Program-made: the position numbers and the translations under genes
The notes under the pieces: model-generated
Database searches by the model: none
What the model was told of the DNA's origin: nothing
The model's input: the letters and a program-made list of their open reading frames with translations, nothing else
DNA from: Fictibacillus barbaricus
GTDB taxonomy: Bacteria; Bacillota; Bacilli; Bacillales; Fictibacillaceae
Direction: 5' to 3'
NCBI RefSeq assembly: GCF_014635025.1
Contig: NZ_BMCE01000001.1
Location: forward strand, 620,001 to 684,000
DNA: 64,000 nt
Shown here: positions 34,533 to 44,275 of the stretch, piece by piece
How positions within the stretch are numbered: position 1 is the first letter of the stretch
Layout of the letters: each line of letters starts with the position of its first letter

Positions 34533-36881
34533 ATGTCTAAAAAAATATATATTGTGCCGTTAATTTTAATTCTTTTATTTACGTTTGCTTATAGTCAACC
34601 CGTAGATGCTAATGTGGCAAAAGCTCAAGTAACATCCATGACAGTGGGAACACCACTAGTCGTAGGGAAAGCAGCAACTGTCAGTGCCAAAGCTTCAAGT
34701 CCGAACCAAACATTATACAAATATCATTTAGGCGACAGAAATACGGATACTTGGACTGTTATAAAAGATTATTCAACATCATCCTCTTTTTCATGGACAC
34801 CTAAGAAAGAAGGTAAGTATCGCTTAGTTGTACATGTTAAAGACAGCCAGAGCAATGCTGTTTACGATTCATATACCTTTAAAGACATCGAAGTCACTTC
34901 AGGTATGTCAAAGGCAAACATATCTTCCATTTCGGTTGGAAATCCTTTGGTGATCGGCAAGTCCACAACCGTTAAAGCTTCTGCGACGAGTGCAAACCAG
35001 ACGCTCTACAAGTATTACCTTGGAGACAGAAAGACCAACCAGTGGACGGTCTTAAAGGATTATTCTACATCTTCATCGTATACGTGGGTTCCTAAAAAAG
35101 AAGGTATTTATCGGGTTGTCGTGCATGTAAAAGACAGTACAAGCAATGCGTCTTATGATTCTTATCTTTCTAAAGATGTCGAGGTCTCAGCTGCGTATTC
35201 AGCAGCAGCAAAAAGCTTATCAGTGAACGAGAAAGCATATGTAGGGTACTCCGAGTCGATTTCAGGAAGTTCGGAAAGTACAACAAGTCCGCTTTATAAG
35301 TTCTATTTAAACAATCGAGATACGGGTGAGTGGATCACGTTACAAGAATATGCAAGCTCTTCCAAACAATCTTTTACACCGCAAAAGCCGGGTAGTTACC
35401 GAGTGGTCATGCATGTAAAGGACGCCCAAAGCACAAAAGAGTATGACAGCTACCTGTACAAAGACGTTGATGTAAAACACCTATCAAAAGCAACGATTGA
35501 ATCCTTTCAAACAACCGATGAAATGTTTGTAACACCAGCTAATGTGATCGCTGCAACTGCCAAATCAGACAATGCAGCTCTTTATAAATTTTTGGTGAGG
35601 CATCCAGATCAAACATGGGAAACGCTTCAAGAATACTCACCTAACGGAAGGATCTCATGGAAACCTTCCAAAACGGGCGACTACCGCGTTGTTGTACACG
35701 TGAAAGACAGTTACAGCAAAAACACGTATGACGATTATACGTTTAAAGATGTTGTCGTGAAGGAACACCCTGAAGCTGATTATCAAGGATTTACGACAGA
35801 TCGTCCTTTTTACTACAATCAGTCTACACAGATCACACATGCAGCTAAGAGTTCTATCACCGCACAATTCAAGACAGTTGTGAAGAACTTGTCTACAGGT
35901 GAAGAAACCATCCTTCAGAACTTTGATACAAGAACAAAGATCAGCTGGGCACCAAAACAGACTGGGAATTATCAGATTACCGTTTATGCAAAAGACCAGT
36001 ACAGTCCAAAAGCCTATGATGACTCTTATCAAAAAAGTATTACCGTAACGCCGGTTCCTAAGGCTTCGTTAACTACTTTTACAATGAACGGAAGTGCGTT
36101 CTACACAGGAAAAACGTATCCTGTTTCAGCATTTGCTTCATCTCCGAATGGTGCTCTATATAAATTTATTGTAAAAGACGAAACAACAGGACAATGGACA
36201 ACGGTACGCGACTACAGCATCAACAGTTCGATCAACTGGATTCCTAAATATAAAGGAAAATACCGAATTGTTGTTCATGTGAAGGATCGCTATACCGATG
36301 CTTCATTTGATGCATATCGTTTTAGGGACGTTACCGTAACGAAGATTACAAAAGTCGTGATCGATGCAGGACATGGTGGTTCTGACCCTGGTGCGATCGG
36401 CAGCAATGGTACACATGAAGCAGACTTAACCTTGGATATTTCAAAACGAATTGTTCAAATGTTGAATGAAAGATCTGATTTTACTGCCCTTGCAACGAGA
36501 GAAACGGATAAGTATGTATCCTTGGAAGATCGAGTGGCATTTGCTAACTCCCAAAATGCCGACTTATTCATGTCCTTACACTACAATTCCAGTACGAGTA
36601 AAGAAGCGAATGGTACAGAAACATATATATACTATAATTCTGACCCTCTATTCGGACAGACCATTCATAAGCACCTGATCGCGGCAACTGGTTTAAGAGA
36701 CAGAGGATTAAAAGAAAGCGGCTTTTATGTAATTAAGAATACAAAAATGCCAGCTGCACTGGTTGAAATTGCTTTTGTAAGCAACCCTGCTGAAGAAAAT
36801 CTTGCCAATACTTCTGCATTTAAAGAGAAAGTTTCAAGAGCGTTAGCAGATGCATTAATTGAATATTCTTCCTTACGTTAA
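34533..36881 (+). CDS. N-acetylmuramoyl-L-alanine amidase (Amidase_3) with six N-terminal repeats
   Basis: This 782-residue exported protein has a signal peptide of about 27 residues (ending PVDA). Six repeats of about 95 residues cover roughly 30-605. Each has LYKF/LYKY, a Trp, DYS, W.P, VVHVKD and SYDSY; they are related to those of the SpoIID-like protein at 17704-20487. The C-terminal zinc amidase shows His614 (DAGHGGSDPGA), Glu629 (THEADLTL), His683 (SLHYNSS) and catalytic Glu745 (LVEIAFVSN). It cuts the bond between MurNAc and the stem peptide. Its domain plan and sigma-D promoter resemble B. subtilis LytC, but the wall-binding repeats are of another family. Confidence 0.9.
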   Translation: MSKKIYIVPLILILLFTFAYSQPVDANVAKAQVTSMTVGTPLVVGKAATVSAKASSPNQTLYKYHLGDRNTDTWTVIKDYSTSSSFSWTPKKEGKYRLVVHVKDSQSNAVYDSYTFKDIEVTSGMSKANISSISVGNPLVIGKSTTVKASATSANQTLYKYYLGDRKTNQWTVLKDYSTSSSYTWVPKKEGIYRVVVHVKDSTSNASYDSYLSKDVEVSAAYSAAAKSLSVNEKAYVGYSESISGSSESTTSPLYKFYLNNRDTGEWITLQEYASSSKQSFTPQKPGSYRVVMHVKDAQSTKEYDSYLYKDVDVKHLSKATIESFQTTDEMFVTPANVIAATAKSDNAALYKFLVRHPDQTWETLQEYSPNGRISWKPSKTGDYRVVVHVKDSYSKNTYDDYTFKDVVVKEHPEADYQGFTTDRPFYYNQSTQITHAAKSSITAQFKTVVKNLSTGEETILQNFDTRTKISWAPKQTGNYQITVYAKDQYSPKAYDDSYQKSITVTPVPKASLTTFTMNGSAFYTGKTYPVSAFASSPNGALYKFIVKDETTGQWTTVRDYSINSSINWIPKYKGKYRIVVHVKDRYTDASFDAYRFRDVTVTKITKVVIDAGHGGSDPGAIGSNGTHEADLTLDISKRIVQMLNERSDFTALATRETDKYVSLEDRVAFANSQNADLFMSLHYNSSTSKEANGTETYIYYNSDPLFGQTIHKHLIAATGLRDRGLKESGFYVIKNTKMPAALVEIAFVSNPAEENLANTSAFKEKVSRALADALIEYSSLR

Positions 36882-36884
36882 ACA

Positions 36885-36916
36885 AAAAGAGAGGCTCTAC
36901 GGAGCGCTCTTTTTTG
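36885..36916 (+). terminator. Terminator of the amidase gene
   Basis: AAGAGAGGCTC pairs imperfectly with GAGCGCTCTT around TACG. A T6 tract follows, directly after the stop codon. Confidence 0.7.
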
Positions 36917-36997
36917 TTTGTTTGTAACCTATTGCATGGAAGGTTATAATAAGAATGCTTTATAACCATGTAGCTATAAAATTGAGGTGTAAGGAAA

Positions 36998-37750
36998 TTG
37001 GAAGAAATTTTAGTGAGTGTTATTACTCCATCATATAATGCTGAAAAATTTATAAGGCACACAATAGGGTCTGTACAAGCTCAAACCCATCAGAACTGGG
37101 AGATGCTGATCGTAGATGACTGTTCAAAAGACAGTACAGTTGAAATTATTAAACAGATCTCATCAGAAGACCCTCGAGTAAAGCTTATACAGCTCGAAAC
37201 AAACTCAGGAGCAGCTGTAGCCCGAAATACGGCAATAGAAAATGCTAAAGGAAAGTACATAGCTTTTTTAGATAGCGACGACTATTGGAAGCCGGAAAAG
37301 CTGCAGAAACAGCTGGCATTTATGGAAGAGAATGATTATGTTTTTTCATATACGAACTATGACATCATGAATGAAGCTGGTGAATCTTTAGGAATCGAAG
37401 TCAAGGTTCCACCATCCCTTACTTACCATGATTTACTAAAGAACACGATTATCGGCTGCTTGACCGTCATGATTAACATTGAGAAAATAGGGAAGTATAA
37501 AATGCCGAACATTCGTACAAGACAGGATTTTGCACTGTGGCTGTCCATCTTAAAAGATGGATATACAGCGTATGGCCTGCAGATTCCTTTGTCCCGCTAT
37601 CGAAAAGTAGAGGGTTCAATCTCAAGCAATAAAGTAAAAGCGGCTAAAAAAACATGGGCTGTTTACCGTGAAATTGAAAAATTAAGTCTTCCTTATTCAG
37701 CGTGGTGTTTTGTGAACTACGCGTATAATGCTGTCAAAAAATCTAGATGA
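36998..37750 (+). CDS. GT2 family glycosyltransferase (TuaG-like)
   Basis: This 250-residue GT-A enzyme starts with TTG after GTAAGGA. It has VSVITPSYNAEKFI, MLIVDDCSKDST and the metal-binding IAFLDSDDYWKPEK. A proposed base or acceptor region lies at RTRQDFALWLSIL. Length and sequence recall TuaG of the B. subtilis teichuronic acid operon, and the following genes (galU, ugd, TuaA-, TuaE- and TuaB-like) support that kind of pathway. The actual sugar donor is not certain. Confidence 0.8.
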   Translation: MEEILVSVITPSYNAEKFIRHTIGSVQAQTHQNWEMLIVDDCSKDSTVEIIKQISSEDPRVKLIQLETNSGAAVARNTAIENAKGKYIAFLDSDDYWKPEKLQKQLAFMEENDYVFSYTNYDIMNEAGESLGIEVKVPPSLTYHDLLKNTIIGCLTVMINIEKIGKYKMPNIRTRQDFALWLSILKDGYTAYGLQIPLSRYRKVEGSISSNKVKAAKKTWAVYREIEKLSLPYSAWCFVNYAYNAVKKSR

Positions 37751-37806
37751 ACGACGACTACTATCTACACAGAGATAGACTCTATAAGTTAACAGGAGTG
37801 AGATGA

Positions 37807-38688
37807 ATGAAGGTAAAAAAAGCCATAATTCCAGCAGCAGGATTAGGAACAAGATTCCTGCCTGCTACAAAAGCACAGCCTAAAGAAATGTTGCCGATCG
37901 TGGATACACCAACTATTCAATATATTATTGAAGAAGCTGTAGATGCTGGTATTGAAGATATCTTAATCGTAACCGGCAGAGGAAAGCGCGCGATCGAGGA
38001 TCATTTTGATAAGTCTCTTGAATTGGAAGAAACATTAAAAGAAAAAGGCAAAGATGAGGAACTTGCACGTATTCAAAAGATCTCAAATATGGTCGATATC
38101 CATTATATCCGACAAAAAGAGCCTAAAGGCTTAGGACATGCCATCTGGTGTGCACGCAAATTTATCGGAAATGATCCATTTGCTGTTATGCTTGGTGATG
38201 ATATTGTCCGTGCACAGACACCTTGCTTAGAACAGCTTATAAATGAATTTGAAGCTAGAAATTCATCCGTCATTGGCGTACAAGAAGTGCCGACGAAAGA
38301 TGTCTCAAAGTATGGGGTTGTTGAATACGACAACACGTTCAATTCCGGAAGCGGGTTGTATAAAGTAAAGAGTCTGGTTGAAAAGCCTGCAATTGAAGAA
38401 GCTCCATCTAACTTGGCTATTATGGGCAGATATGTCCTAACACCAGAAATTTTGGATATACTTGAACACTTAAAGCCAGGAAAAGGAAACGAGATTCAGC
38501 TTACAGATGCTTTGCAGGAATTAAGTGGCATTCAAGAAGTGTTTGCATATCTCTTTGAAGGTAAACGCTATGATATAGGGGATAAATATGGCTTTGTTCA
38601 AGCAACAGTTGAATTTGCCTTAGAAAGAGAAGATATTGGAGAACCATTGCTTAACTGGCTGAAAAAGGTCGTTAACGAGCGTTCATAA
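37807..38688 (+). CDS. galU: UTP-glucose-1-phosphate uridylyltransferase
   Basis: This 293-residue enzyme (GtaB in Bacillus) has [20 protein letters not shown], the sugar-nucleotide motif MLGDDIVRA and [15 protein letters not shown]. It makes UDP-glucose from UTP and glucose-1-phosphate. The next gene oxidises UDP-glucose, so the two form a UDP-glucuronate supply module. The ribosome site is CAGGAGTGA. UDP-glucose may also serve wall and lipid glycosylation. Confidence 0.93.
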   Translation: MKVKKAIIPAAGLGTRFLPATKAQPKEMLPIVDTPTIQYIIEEAVDAGIEDILIVTGRGKRAIEDHFDKSLELEETLKEKGKDEELARIQKISNMVDIHYIRQKEPKGLGHAIWCARKFIGNDPFAVMLGDDIVRAQTPCLEQLINEFEARNSSVIGVQEVPTKDVSKYGVVEYDNTFNSGSGLYKVKSLVEKPAIEEAPSNLAIMGRYVLTPEILDILEHLKPGKGNEIQLTDALQELSGIQEVFAYLFEGKRYDIGDKYGFVQATVEFALEREDIGEPLLNWLKKVVNERS

Positions 38689-38710
38689 TTGTTCATTGGG
38701 GAGTGGAAGA

Positions 38711-40024
38711 ATGAATATTTGCGTTATAGGAACAGGTTATGTTGGGCTAGTGTCAGGCACATGTTTTAGTGAAGTCGGCAATAACGTGACTTGTATAGAC
38801 TTAGACGAAGGTAAGATCGAGCGCCTGAAACAAGGGATCATTCCGATCTATGAGCCAGGTCTTAAAGAATTAGTATTAAAAAATATTGAAGAGGGCCGTC
38901 TTCACTTTTCAACGAAGCTTGAAGAAGGAATGAAGGATGCTGAGGTTGTCATCATTGCAGTTGGAACACCACAAGCACCTTCTGGTGAGGCTAATTTAGA
39001 ATACGTTGAAAATGTAGCTGTTTCCATTGGGGAGAACTTAAACGGTTATAAAGTCATCGTAACGAAGAGTACCGTTCCTGTCGGCACCGGCCAGCGTGTG
39101 AAGAGCATTATCAGCGAATACTCTCACGGCAAGCATGAATTTGACGTAGCTTCTAACCCTGAATTCCTAAGAGAAGGAACAGCTGTCTACGATACGATGA
39201 ACATGGATCGTGCAGTTATCGGGGTAGAATCTAAACGAGCAGAAGAAGTTCTTACAAAGCTGCACGAGCCATTCAACACGGAGATTGTTGTTACAAACGT
39301 CGAAACATCAGAGATGATCAAGTATGCATCTAATGCTTTCTTAGCGACAAAAATCAGCTTTATCAATGAGATCGCAAATCTTAGCGAGCATTTCGGCGCA
39401 GATGTAACAAAAGTTGCTGAAGGCATGGGTCTTGATAAAAGAATCGGTAAGCACTTCTTGCAAGCCGGTATCGGGTATGGAGGTTCTTGTTTCCCTAAAG
39501 ATACTAGTGCTCTCATTCATATTGGAAGAGAAGTTGGAGAAGATCTTACCATTCTGAAGGCTGTAGAAGACGTAAACCGACAGCAAAGAATGAAAATCGC
39601 AGATAAAGTAAACGAAGTCTACCCAGATTTAAAGGGTAAAAAACTTGCAGTACTCGGACTTGCTTTTAAACCTAATACGGATGATATGCGTTACGCTCCA
39701 TCCATCGATCTGATTCCATACTTTACGAATAAAGGTGCTGAAGTTGTTGCCTTTGATCCGATTGCTTATGAAAACGCAGCAAAAGAAATTGAAGGATTAC
39801 AGTATTCAACAGACCTTTACGAGACGATCAAAGATAGCGACGCTGTTGTTATTCTGACAGAGTGGGACGAAGTGAAGAAGATGGAACTTTCAAAAGTGAA
39901 GGAATTAATGAAAGAACCAATCATTATTGATGGACGAAATATCTTTAATCTAGAAGAAATGAAGGCATCTGGTTTCTATTACGCTTCAATCGGACGTCCA
40001 ACCATTTCACCAGTTAAAGCATAA
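38711..40024 (+). CDS. ugd: UDP-glucose 6-dehydrogenase
   Basis: Start at ATG 38711 (GGGGAGTGG just before) rather than the TTG at 38696. The 437-residue protein has the NAD-binding MNICVIGTGYVGLVSG, TKSTVPVGTG, NPEFLREGTAV and the catalytic Cys in GGSCFPKDTSAL. The C-terminal domain has AFKPNTDDMRYAPS. It oxidises UDP-glucose twice to UDP-glucuronate, a precursor of teichuronic acid-like polymers. It matches TuaD/Ugd enzymes in length. A UUCG-capped terminator follows. Confidence 0.93.
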   Translation: MNICVIGTGYVGLVSGTCFSEVGNNVTCIDLDEGKIERLKQGIIPIYEPGLKELVLKNIEEGRLHFSTKLEEGMKDAEVVIIAVGTPQAPSGEANLEYVENVAVSIGENLNGYKVIVTKSTVPVGTGQRVKSIISEYSHGKHEFDVASNPEFLREGTAVYDTMNMDRAVIGVESKRAEEVLTKLHEPFNTEIVVTNVETSEMIKYASNAFLATKISFINEIANLSEHFGADVTKVAEGMGLDKRIGKHFLQAGIGYGGSCFPKDTSALIHIGREVGEDLTILKAVEDVNRQQRMKIADKVNEVYPDLKGKKLAVLGLAFKPNTDDMRYAPSIDLIPYFTNKGAEVVAFDPIAYENAAKEIEGLQYSTDLYETIKDSDAVVILTEWDEVKKMELSKVKELMKEPIIIDGRNIFNLEEMKASGFYYASIGRPTISPVKA

Positions 40025-40030
40025 ATATAA

Positions 40031-40067
40031 ATGCTCTTGTAGCTTCGGCTATGAGGGCATTTTTTTG
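40031..40067 (+). terminator. Terminator of galU-ugd
   Basis: ATGCTCTTGTAGC and GCTATGAGGGCAT pair (with G-T pairs) around a TTCG tetraloop. A T7 tract follows. Confidence 0.9.
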
Positions 40068-40069
40068 TT

Positions 40070-40362
40070 AAGTTTTTGTAAACACCACCGATGATAACGT
40101 TTGAATCCCTTGTAAACAGGGGATTTAATACTCGGAGTCACATCATTTGTTTATGAAGGAATAAATTCACAATGATTGAATACCCAGAAACAATCGAAAA
40201 AAGTCGAAAAAATGAATATCACCTTGAAATCCAATCAAGGGTTCTTTAGTGCAAGTAACTAAAAATTGACAAAAAAAATATATGTACTAGAGAAAATTGT
40301 GTGATATGATATGAAATGGTTTATAAACAGACATCAACGATAGAACTATGAGGTGAATGTTA
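40070..40362 (+). other. Intergenic region with inverted repeats before the sugar transferase
   Basis: It holds AATCCC/GGGATT around 40113-40135, CCTTGA/TCAAGG at 40222-40240 and a TTGACA at 40266-40271 that could be a -35 box without a good -10. A 25-codon frame (40172-40249) has only a weak upstream AAGGA and is doubtful. Nothing else was recognised. Confidence 0.35.
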
Positions 40363-41037
40363 GTGGCAATTAATCGAGCTGAAACAAACAATTATTATAA
40401 TACCTATACACAACAAGCCGAAACGAAACTAACTGCAATAGACTCAAAAATCAATGATTCAACGTTTTTATTTGTGAAACGTTTGATTGATTTAGCAGCC
40501 GTTCTTATATTAAGTATACCAGCCTCAATCATTGTATTGATTACAATGCTGGCGATCCGTTTAGAATCTAAAGGCTCTGCTTTATACTTTCAAGAACGCT
40601 GTGGTTTAAATGGCAAAGTTTTTAACGTAATTAAGCTTCGTTCCATGTACACGGATGCAGAATGCAATGGACCTCAATGGGCTAAAAAGAACGACTCACG
40701 GGTAACACGAGTAGGTAAGTTTATTAGAGCTACCCGTATTGATGAGCTTCCTCAGTTAATTAACGTTTTAAGAGGGGATATGAGTCTTGTCGGTCCTCGT
40801 CCTGAACGTCCTATGTTTGTAGAAGAATTCTCTAAAGAGATTCCCGATTTCAAGGACCGTTTACTGGTTAAACCAGGCCTTACGGGTTGGGCACAAGTTA
40901 ATGGAGGATATGATATTTCTGCAAAAGAAAAGCTGCATCTGGATAAGTATTATATCCGCAACATCAGTATTATGATGGATCTGAAAATCTTATTAAGTAC
41001 GGTCCGTGTAGTTTTTACAGGTGACGGCGCAAGATAA
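40363..41037 (+). CDS. Short sugar transferase (PglC/TuaA-like priming enzyme)
   Basis: GTG at 40363 is 7 nt after GAGGTG; the ATG at 40357 is too close to that site. The product has about 224 residues. One membrane hairpin helix (LIDLAAVLILSIPASIIVLI) is followed by the catalytic domain: YFQERCGLNGKVFNVIKLRSM, ATRIDELPQLINVLRG and SLVGPRPERPMFV. This is the minimal monotopic form that puts a sugar-1-phosphate on undecaprenyl phosphate. It is not the same class as the large enzyme at 13443-14792. The context is a teichuronic-acid-like gene set. Confidence 0.87.
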   Translation: MAINRAETNNYYNTYTQQAETKLTAIDSKINDSTFLFVKRLIDLAAVLILSIPASIIVLITMLAIRLESKGSALYFQERCGLNGKVFNVIKLRSMYTDAECNGPQWAKKNDSRVTRVGKFIRATRIDELPQLINVLRGDMSLVGPRPERPMFVEEFSKEIPDFKDRLLVKPGLTGWAQVNGGYDISAKEKLHLDKYYIRNISIMMDLKILLSTVRVVFTGDGAR

Positions 41038-41048
41038 ATCTCTTAATT

Positions 41049-41084
41049 AAACGCTTCTATCATTAAAGATAGGAGCGTTTTCTC
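41049..41084 (+). terminator. Terminator of the short sugar transferase gene
   Basis: AAACGCTTCTATC (41049-41061) pairs with GATAGGAGCGTTT (41068-41080) around ATTAAA. TTCTCC follows. Confidence 0.75.
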
Positions 41085-41158
41085 CATGAAAAAATGTATT
41101 TATTATCGTTTTTTTCGTTACAATAGAGATAGATTTATTATGAGAGGATCGACGATTT

Positions 41159-42517
41159 ATGAAAACTTCCAGCTTTGACAAATGGATAGATTATCTATTC
41201 TATTTGTATATCTTTTTTATTCCTTTTTCCGTATCAGAAGATTTTAGAGCCATAACAGGTCCCATACCAGCTTCTGTATTATTGACCTTTATTATCTCTC
41301 TAGCTTTTATGATTTATTACATAAGGACTACCCGTAAACTTCCATTCGTTGTTAATCAAGATCTGAGTAAGAACTTACTTGTTGTATTGATCTGCTTTTT
41401 CCTGCCGGTCTTATTTTCAACGATAAGTGCTGTATATAATTTTTTATCCATTGACGCTTATCCATACAGCGAATATTTTAAAGGTGATTTTCCAGCCCGA
41501 ATTATTAACTTTGACTTATTCTTTGTGTTCTTAATTTCCTTTGTACCTCTAATTAACAGGTTTAAAACTGAAAGATTGCACGCATACATCAAGGCTTATT
41601 GGATTGCTGTATCTTTCTTATTATTGATTGGTTTTTGGCAATTTCTTCACTTAACGGTTGGGATCCCAATGTTTGATATGCAGACTCGTTCTTATGTTCA
41701 TAGTGTAGGAGGGGGCGCTCAGTTATTTGACTTCCGATTAACATCATTCGCATCTGAACCAAGTTACATGGTCCCATTTGTAATTGATGGTTTCCTAATC
41801 GGAGCATTGGTTTTCAGGTCATATAAAAAATATATAATCTGGAGCTTTCTGCCGGCTTTATTTATTTTGTTATTTTCCTTTTCGTTAGGTGGATACCTAA
41901 ATTTCTTTCTCGTTTTTTGCGGCTTCTTATTGATCATATTTACAACTACTAACCCATACAAAGGGAAAGTGTTAAAAGGTCTAGCGGTTTTAATCGGATT
42001 GGCTTTAGTCGCTGCACTTTTTAATACGGGGTTTATCTTAAAATTAATCGGTCCTGTAATTGGAAGGCTTGATACCGTTTTTGATATGCAAGAACACGAA
42101 AGACTTTTCTTGCTTCTTATGCCGTTTATCTGGATCTTCCAGCACGGACAGACTTTCTTCCAAGTTCTGTTTGGAATGGGACCAGGTTCATTTAAGTATT
42201 TAAACATTACACAGTACTTTCCTGATGACCTGCACAAAGTATATGTGACGTCCAATAACTTTTATATTGATGTTTTATATGAACATGGTTTGATTGGTTT
42301 CATTTTATCTATTGTTCTAATGGTTTATTTTCTCTGGTTCTTCTTTAAACGACGTAAGGAAGGAAAATACGCTCAGGTTGGATTCTTAATCACCCTTCAT
42401 CTGAGTATTACATCTCTATATCGAGCAGACTTTACGTCACCACGCTTTTGGATGATGTTTATCATCTTATTTATCCTTATCCATCTGCTGTCCCTTAAAA
42501 AAACAAAAATTGAATAA
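41159..42517 (+). CDS. O-antigen ligase/polymerase family membrane protein (TuaE-like)
   Basis: This 452-residue protein has about ten to twelve membrane helices. A large loop sits near residues 305-365 and contains HERLFLLLMPFIW, GMGPGSFKYLNI and YIDVLYEHGLIGF, the usual Wzy_C/ligase signature with a conserved Glu-His. Such proteins polymerise repeat units or attach them to an acceptor. With the priming enzyme upstream and the flippase downstream on the other strand, it forms a second Wzx/Wzy-type set distinct from that at 25-28.5 kb. Confidence 0.8.
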   Translation: MKTSSFDKWIDYLFYLYIFFIPFSVSEDFRAITGPIPASVLLTFIISLAFMIYYIRTTRKLPFVVNQDLSKNLLVVLICFFLPVLFSTISAVYNFLSIDAYPYSEYFKGDFPARIINFDLFFVFLISFVPLINRFKTERLHAYIKAYWIAVSFLLLIGFWQFLHLTVGIPMFDMQTRSYVHSVGGGAQLFDFRLTSFASEPSYMVPFVIDGFLIGALVFRSYKKYIIWSFLPALFILLFSFSLGGYLNFFLVFCGFLLIIFTTTNPYKGKVLKGLAVLIGLALVAALFNTGFILKLIGPVIGRLDTVFDMQEHERLFLLLMPFIWIFQHGQTFFQVLFGMGPGSFKYLNITQYFPDDLHKVYVTSNNFYIDVLYEHGLIGFILSIVLMVYFLWFFFKRRKEGKYAQVGFLITLHLSITSLYRADFTSPRFWMMFIILFILIHLLSLKKTKIE

Positions 42518-42521
42518 AAAG

Positions 42522-42558
42522 AAGGGGGGTTAACCAAAATGGTCAACCCCTCTTTTTT
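42522..42558. terminator. Bidirectional terminator between the polymerase and flippase genes
   Basis: AGGGGGGTTAACC pairs with GGTCAACCCCTCT (one mismatch) around AAAAT, with A and T tracts outside. It overlaps the last codons of the minus-strand gene. Confidence 0.8.
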
Positions 42559-43982
42559 ATGATCTTTTTATATGCTTTTGGCAGCAGTGCCCTGCAATTT
42601 CCTACGTTCAAAACGTAAACAAGCAACAGATAAACAATTCCACCGATCAGTACTTTTAAGAACATCCACATGACGCCGTTTACGTTATATAGCGGGTAGA
42701 GGCATAAAGCCATCCCAGAAGCGGCTAGAAATAGTTTTGCCACATTCCTGCCGGGGAAAGTTAAAGGAAAAGCTTTCTTTCCGATCGACCAACTCATAAT
42801 GATCGCAACGATATAAGCAATAATGGATGCGTAAGCTGATCCTTTGATGCCAAACGGCGGGATCAGTATGAAGTTAAGCACAATGTTGATTACACCAGCG
42901 ATTAAAACAGGCCAAATTTGATACAATGTTTTTTTGCCAAGCTCAAATGCTAAATCAAAATAATACGTTTTGATCGTTTGAATAAATACAGCTACACAGA
43001 TCAGTGAAAATATGATACCTCCAGCTTCTCTGAAACTTGCCCCTAAAAATACGGATGTTATATCTGGGCTTAGCAGGATCAGGCCTAATGTTGCAGGGAG
43101 TCCGATAAAGAACAGCAAGATAGTGTTTTGGTCGAGCTGTTTTTGAGCAGCTTTAACTCCTTCGCTCTCCAGGGCTTTAATGACTAGCGGGTAGGCAGCT
43201 AAGTTAACAATCATCATAAGCAGCACCAAAATCTGCTTCGCCAAATCATATCCTACAGAATATAATCCGGTACTTTTCGTTCCTAATAAATAGCCGATAA
43301 TAAAACGGTCAGAACTAAAAATGATGTAGTTCATGGATAATGTCGCTACCAGAGGCATTCCGTACCGGAACACTTCTTTAACCAGTGTCCAATCAATATG
43401 TTTAAGTCGAATCTTCCTAAGGTATCTTGGCAGCAAATAGATAAGAGGAACAATCATACCAACGATAAGACCCCAAAGAATGGAACTAGCCTCAAGTCCC
43501 CATTTGATCAACAAGAAAGAAATTCCTAGTGATAGAACGGTTTTTACAAGTGTGATGATTCCATATAAAAGTGATGATAATTTCGATCTTAAGTATTCGG
43601 TAGCCATGTCAAACAAGTTCTGTACAAGCAAGAGTGCTAGTCCGATCAGCCAAAGTGCCTGCCATTCGTCCGTTTTTGCAAAATAAAAGAATGGTCCTGT
43701 AAAAAGTAAAAGTGAAAAACCTACCAGAGAAAGAAAGGCAGCAGCAATGGAACTTAAGAACAGGTTCTCTTGCTCTGTGTATCTTGGTGCAAACCGTAAC
43801 AGACCAAGTCGCAGCCAATGAAACAGACCTGTACTTGCAAACCCTACGGCTGATAAGACAAGTGCATATTTACCATATTCTGATGGTGAGAGGAGCCGTG
43901 TATATAAGGCAATTGCCGCAAAGTTAACAAGGCCAGGCAGCCCCCTTGATAAAAAGTAGATGAACGTGTGTTTTAAAAGCAT
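42543..43982 (-). CDS. Polysaccharide flippase (MATE/Wzx-like, TuaB-like)
   Basis: This 479-residue protein has about 14 hydrophobic helices. It begins LLKHTFIYFLSRGLPGLVNFAAIALYTRLLSPSEYG (family-type start, read over two helices). It exports lipid-linked repeat units. It is convergent with the polymerase gene and has no weak or broken motif that I could see. It is the second flippase of the window, which supports two separate polymer pathways. Confidence 0.87.
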   Translation of the reverse strand: MLLKHTFIYFLSRGLPGLVNFAAIALYTRLLSPSEYGKYALVLSAVGFASTGLFHWLRLGLLRFAPRYTEQENLFLSSIAAAFLSLVGFSLLLFTGPFFYFAKTDEWQALWLIGLALLLVQNLFDMATEYLRSKLSSLLYGIITLVKTVLSLGISFLLIKWGLEASSILWGLIVGMIVPLIYLLPRYLRKIRLKHIDWTLVKEVFRYGMPLVATLSMNYIIFSSDRFIIGYLLGTKSTGLYSVGYDLAKQILVLLMMIVNLAAYPLVIKALESEGVKAAQKQLDQNTILLFFIGLPATLGLILLSPDITSVFLGASFREAGGIIFSLICVAVFIQTIKTYYFDLAFELGKKTLYQIWPVLIAGVINIVLNFILIPPFGIKGSAYASIIAYIVAIIMSWSIGKKAFPLTFPGRNVAKLFLAASGMALCLYPLYNVNGVMWMFLKVLIGGIVYLLLVYVLNVGNCRALLPKAYKKIIKKRG

Positions 43983-44103
43983 TTTGTACTCCTAACATAA
44001 TTTTACACATTTCTAACCGCTACAAAAATAAAACTTGAGTCGAAATGTGTCAAAGATAGTCTTTTTTTAATAAAAATTGTAAAATATTATCACGGGTCTT
44101 TTG

Positions 44104-44125
44104 TGCTATAATGTATCCTGATACA
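44104..44125 (+). promoter_or_regulatory. Extended -10 promoter and overlapping inverted repeat before the LCP gene
   Basis: TGCTATAAT (44104-44112) is a strong extended -10. The perfect 6-bp inverted repeat TGTATCCTGATACA (44112-44125) begins at its last base and would cover the transcription start. It may be an operator or a 5' RNA hairpin. About 150 nt of leader follow. Confidence 0.5.
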
Positions 44126-44275
44126 AATATATAGATAGACGTTTAATCAAGCAATAGATATTACCAAAATCAAAGACTGACTAAATAAATATGGCCTTAA
44201 CTATTATTTTATCGAATAAAGCAGGATCAGCATAATTTTAATTTTTTATTTAAGTTAGAATGGGGAGTTTTTATA

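Noticed and set aside
40172-40249. 25-codon ORF before the short sugar transferase
   Set aside because: Its only upstream purine run is weak and too far away, and the inverted repeat CCTTGA/TCAAGG lies inside it.
41764-42255. 163-residue minus-strand ORF over the polymerase gene
   Set aside because: It is a shadow of a membrane protein gene, rich in Lys, Asn and Pro, without a ribosome site or family features.
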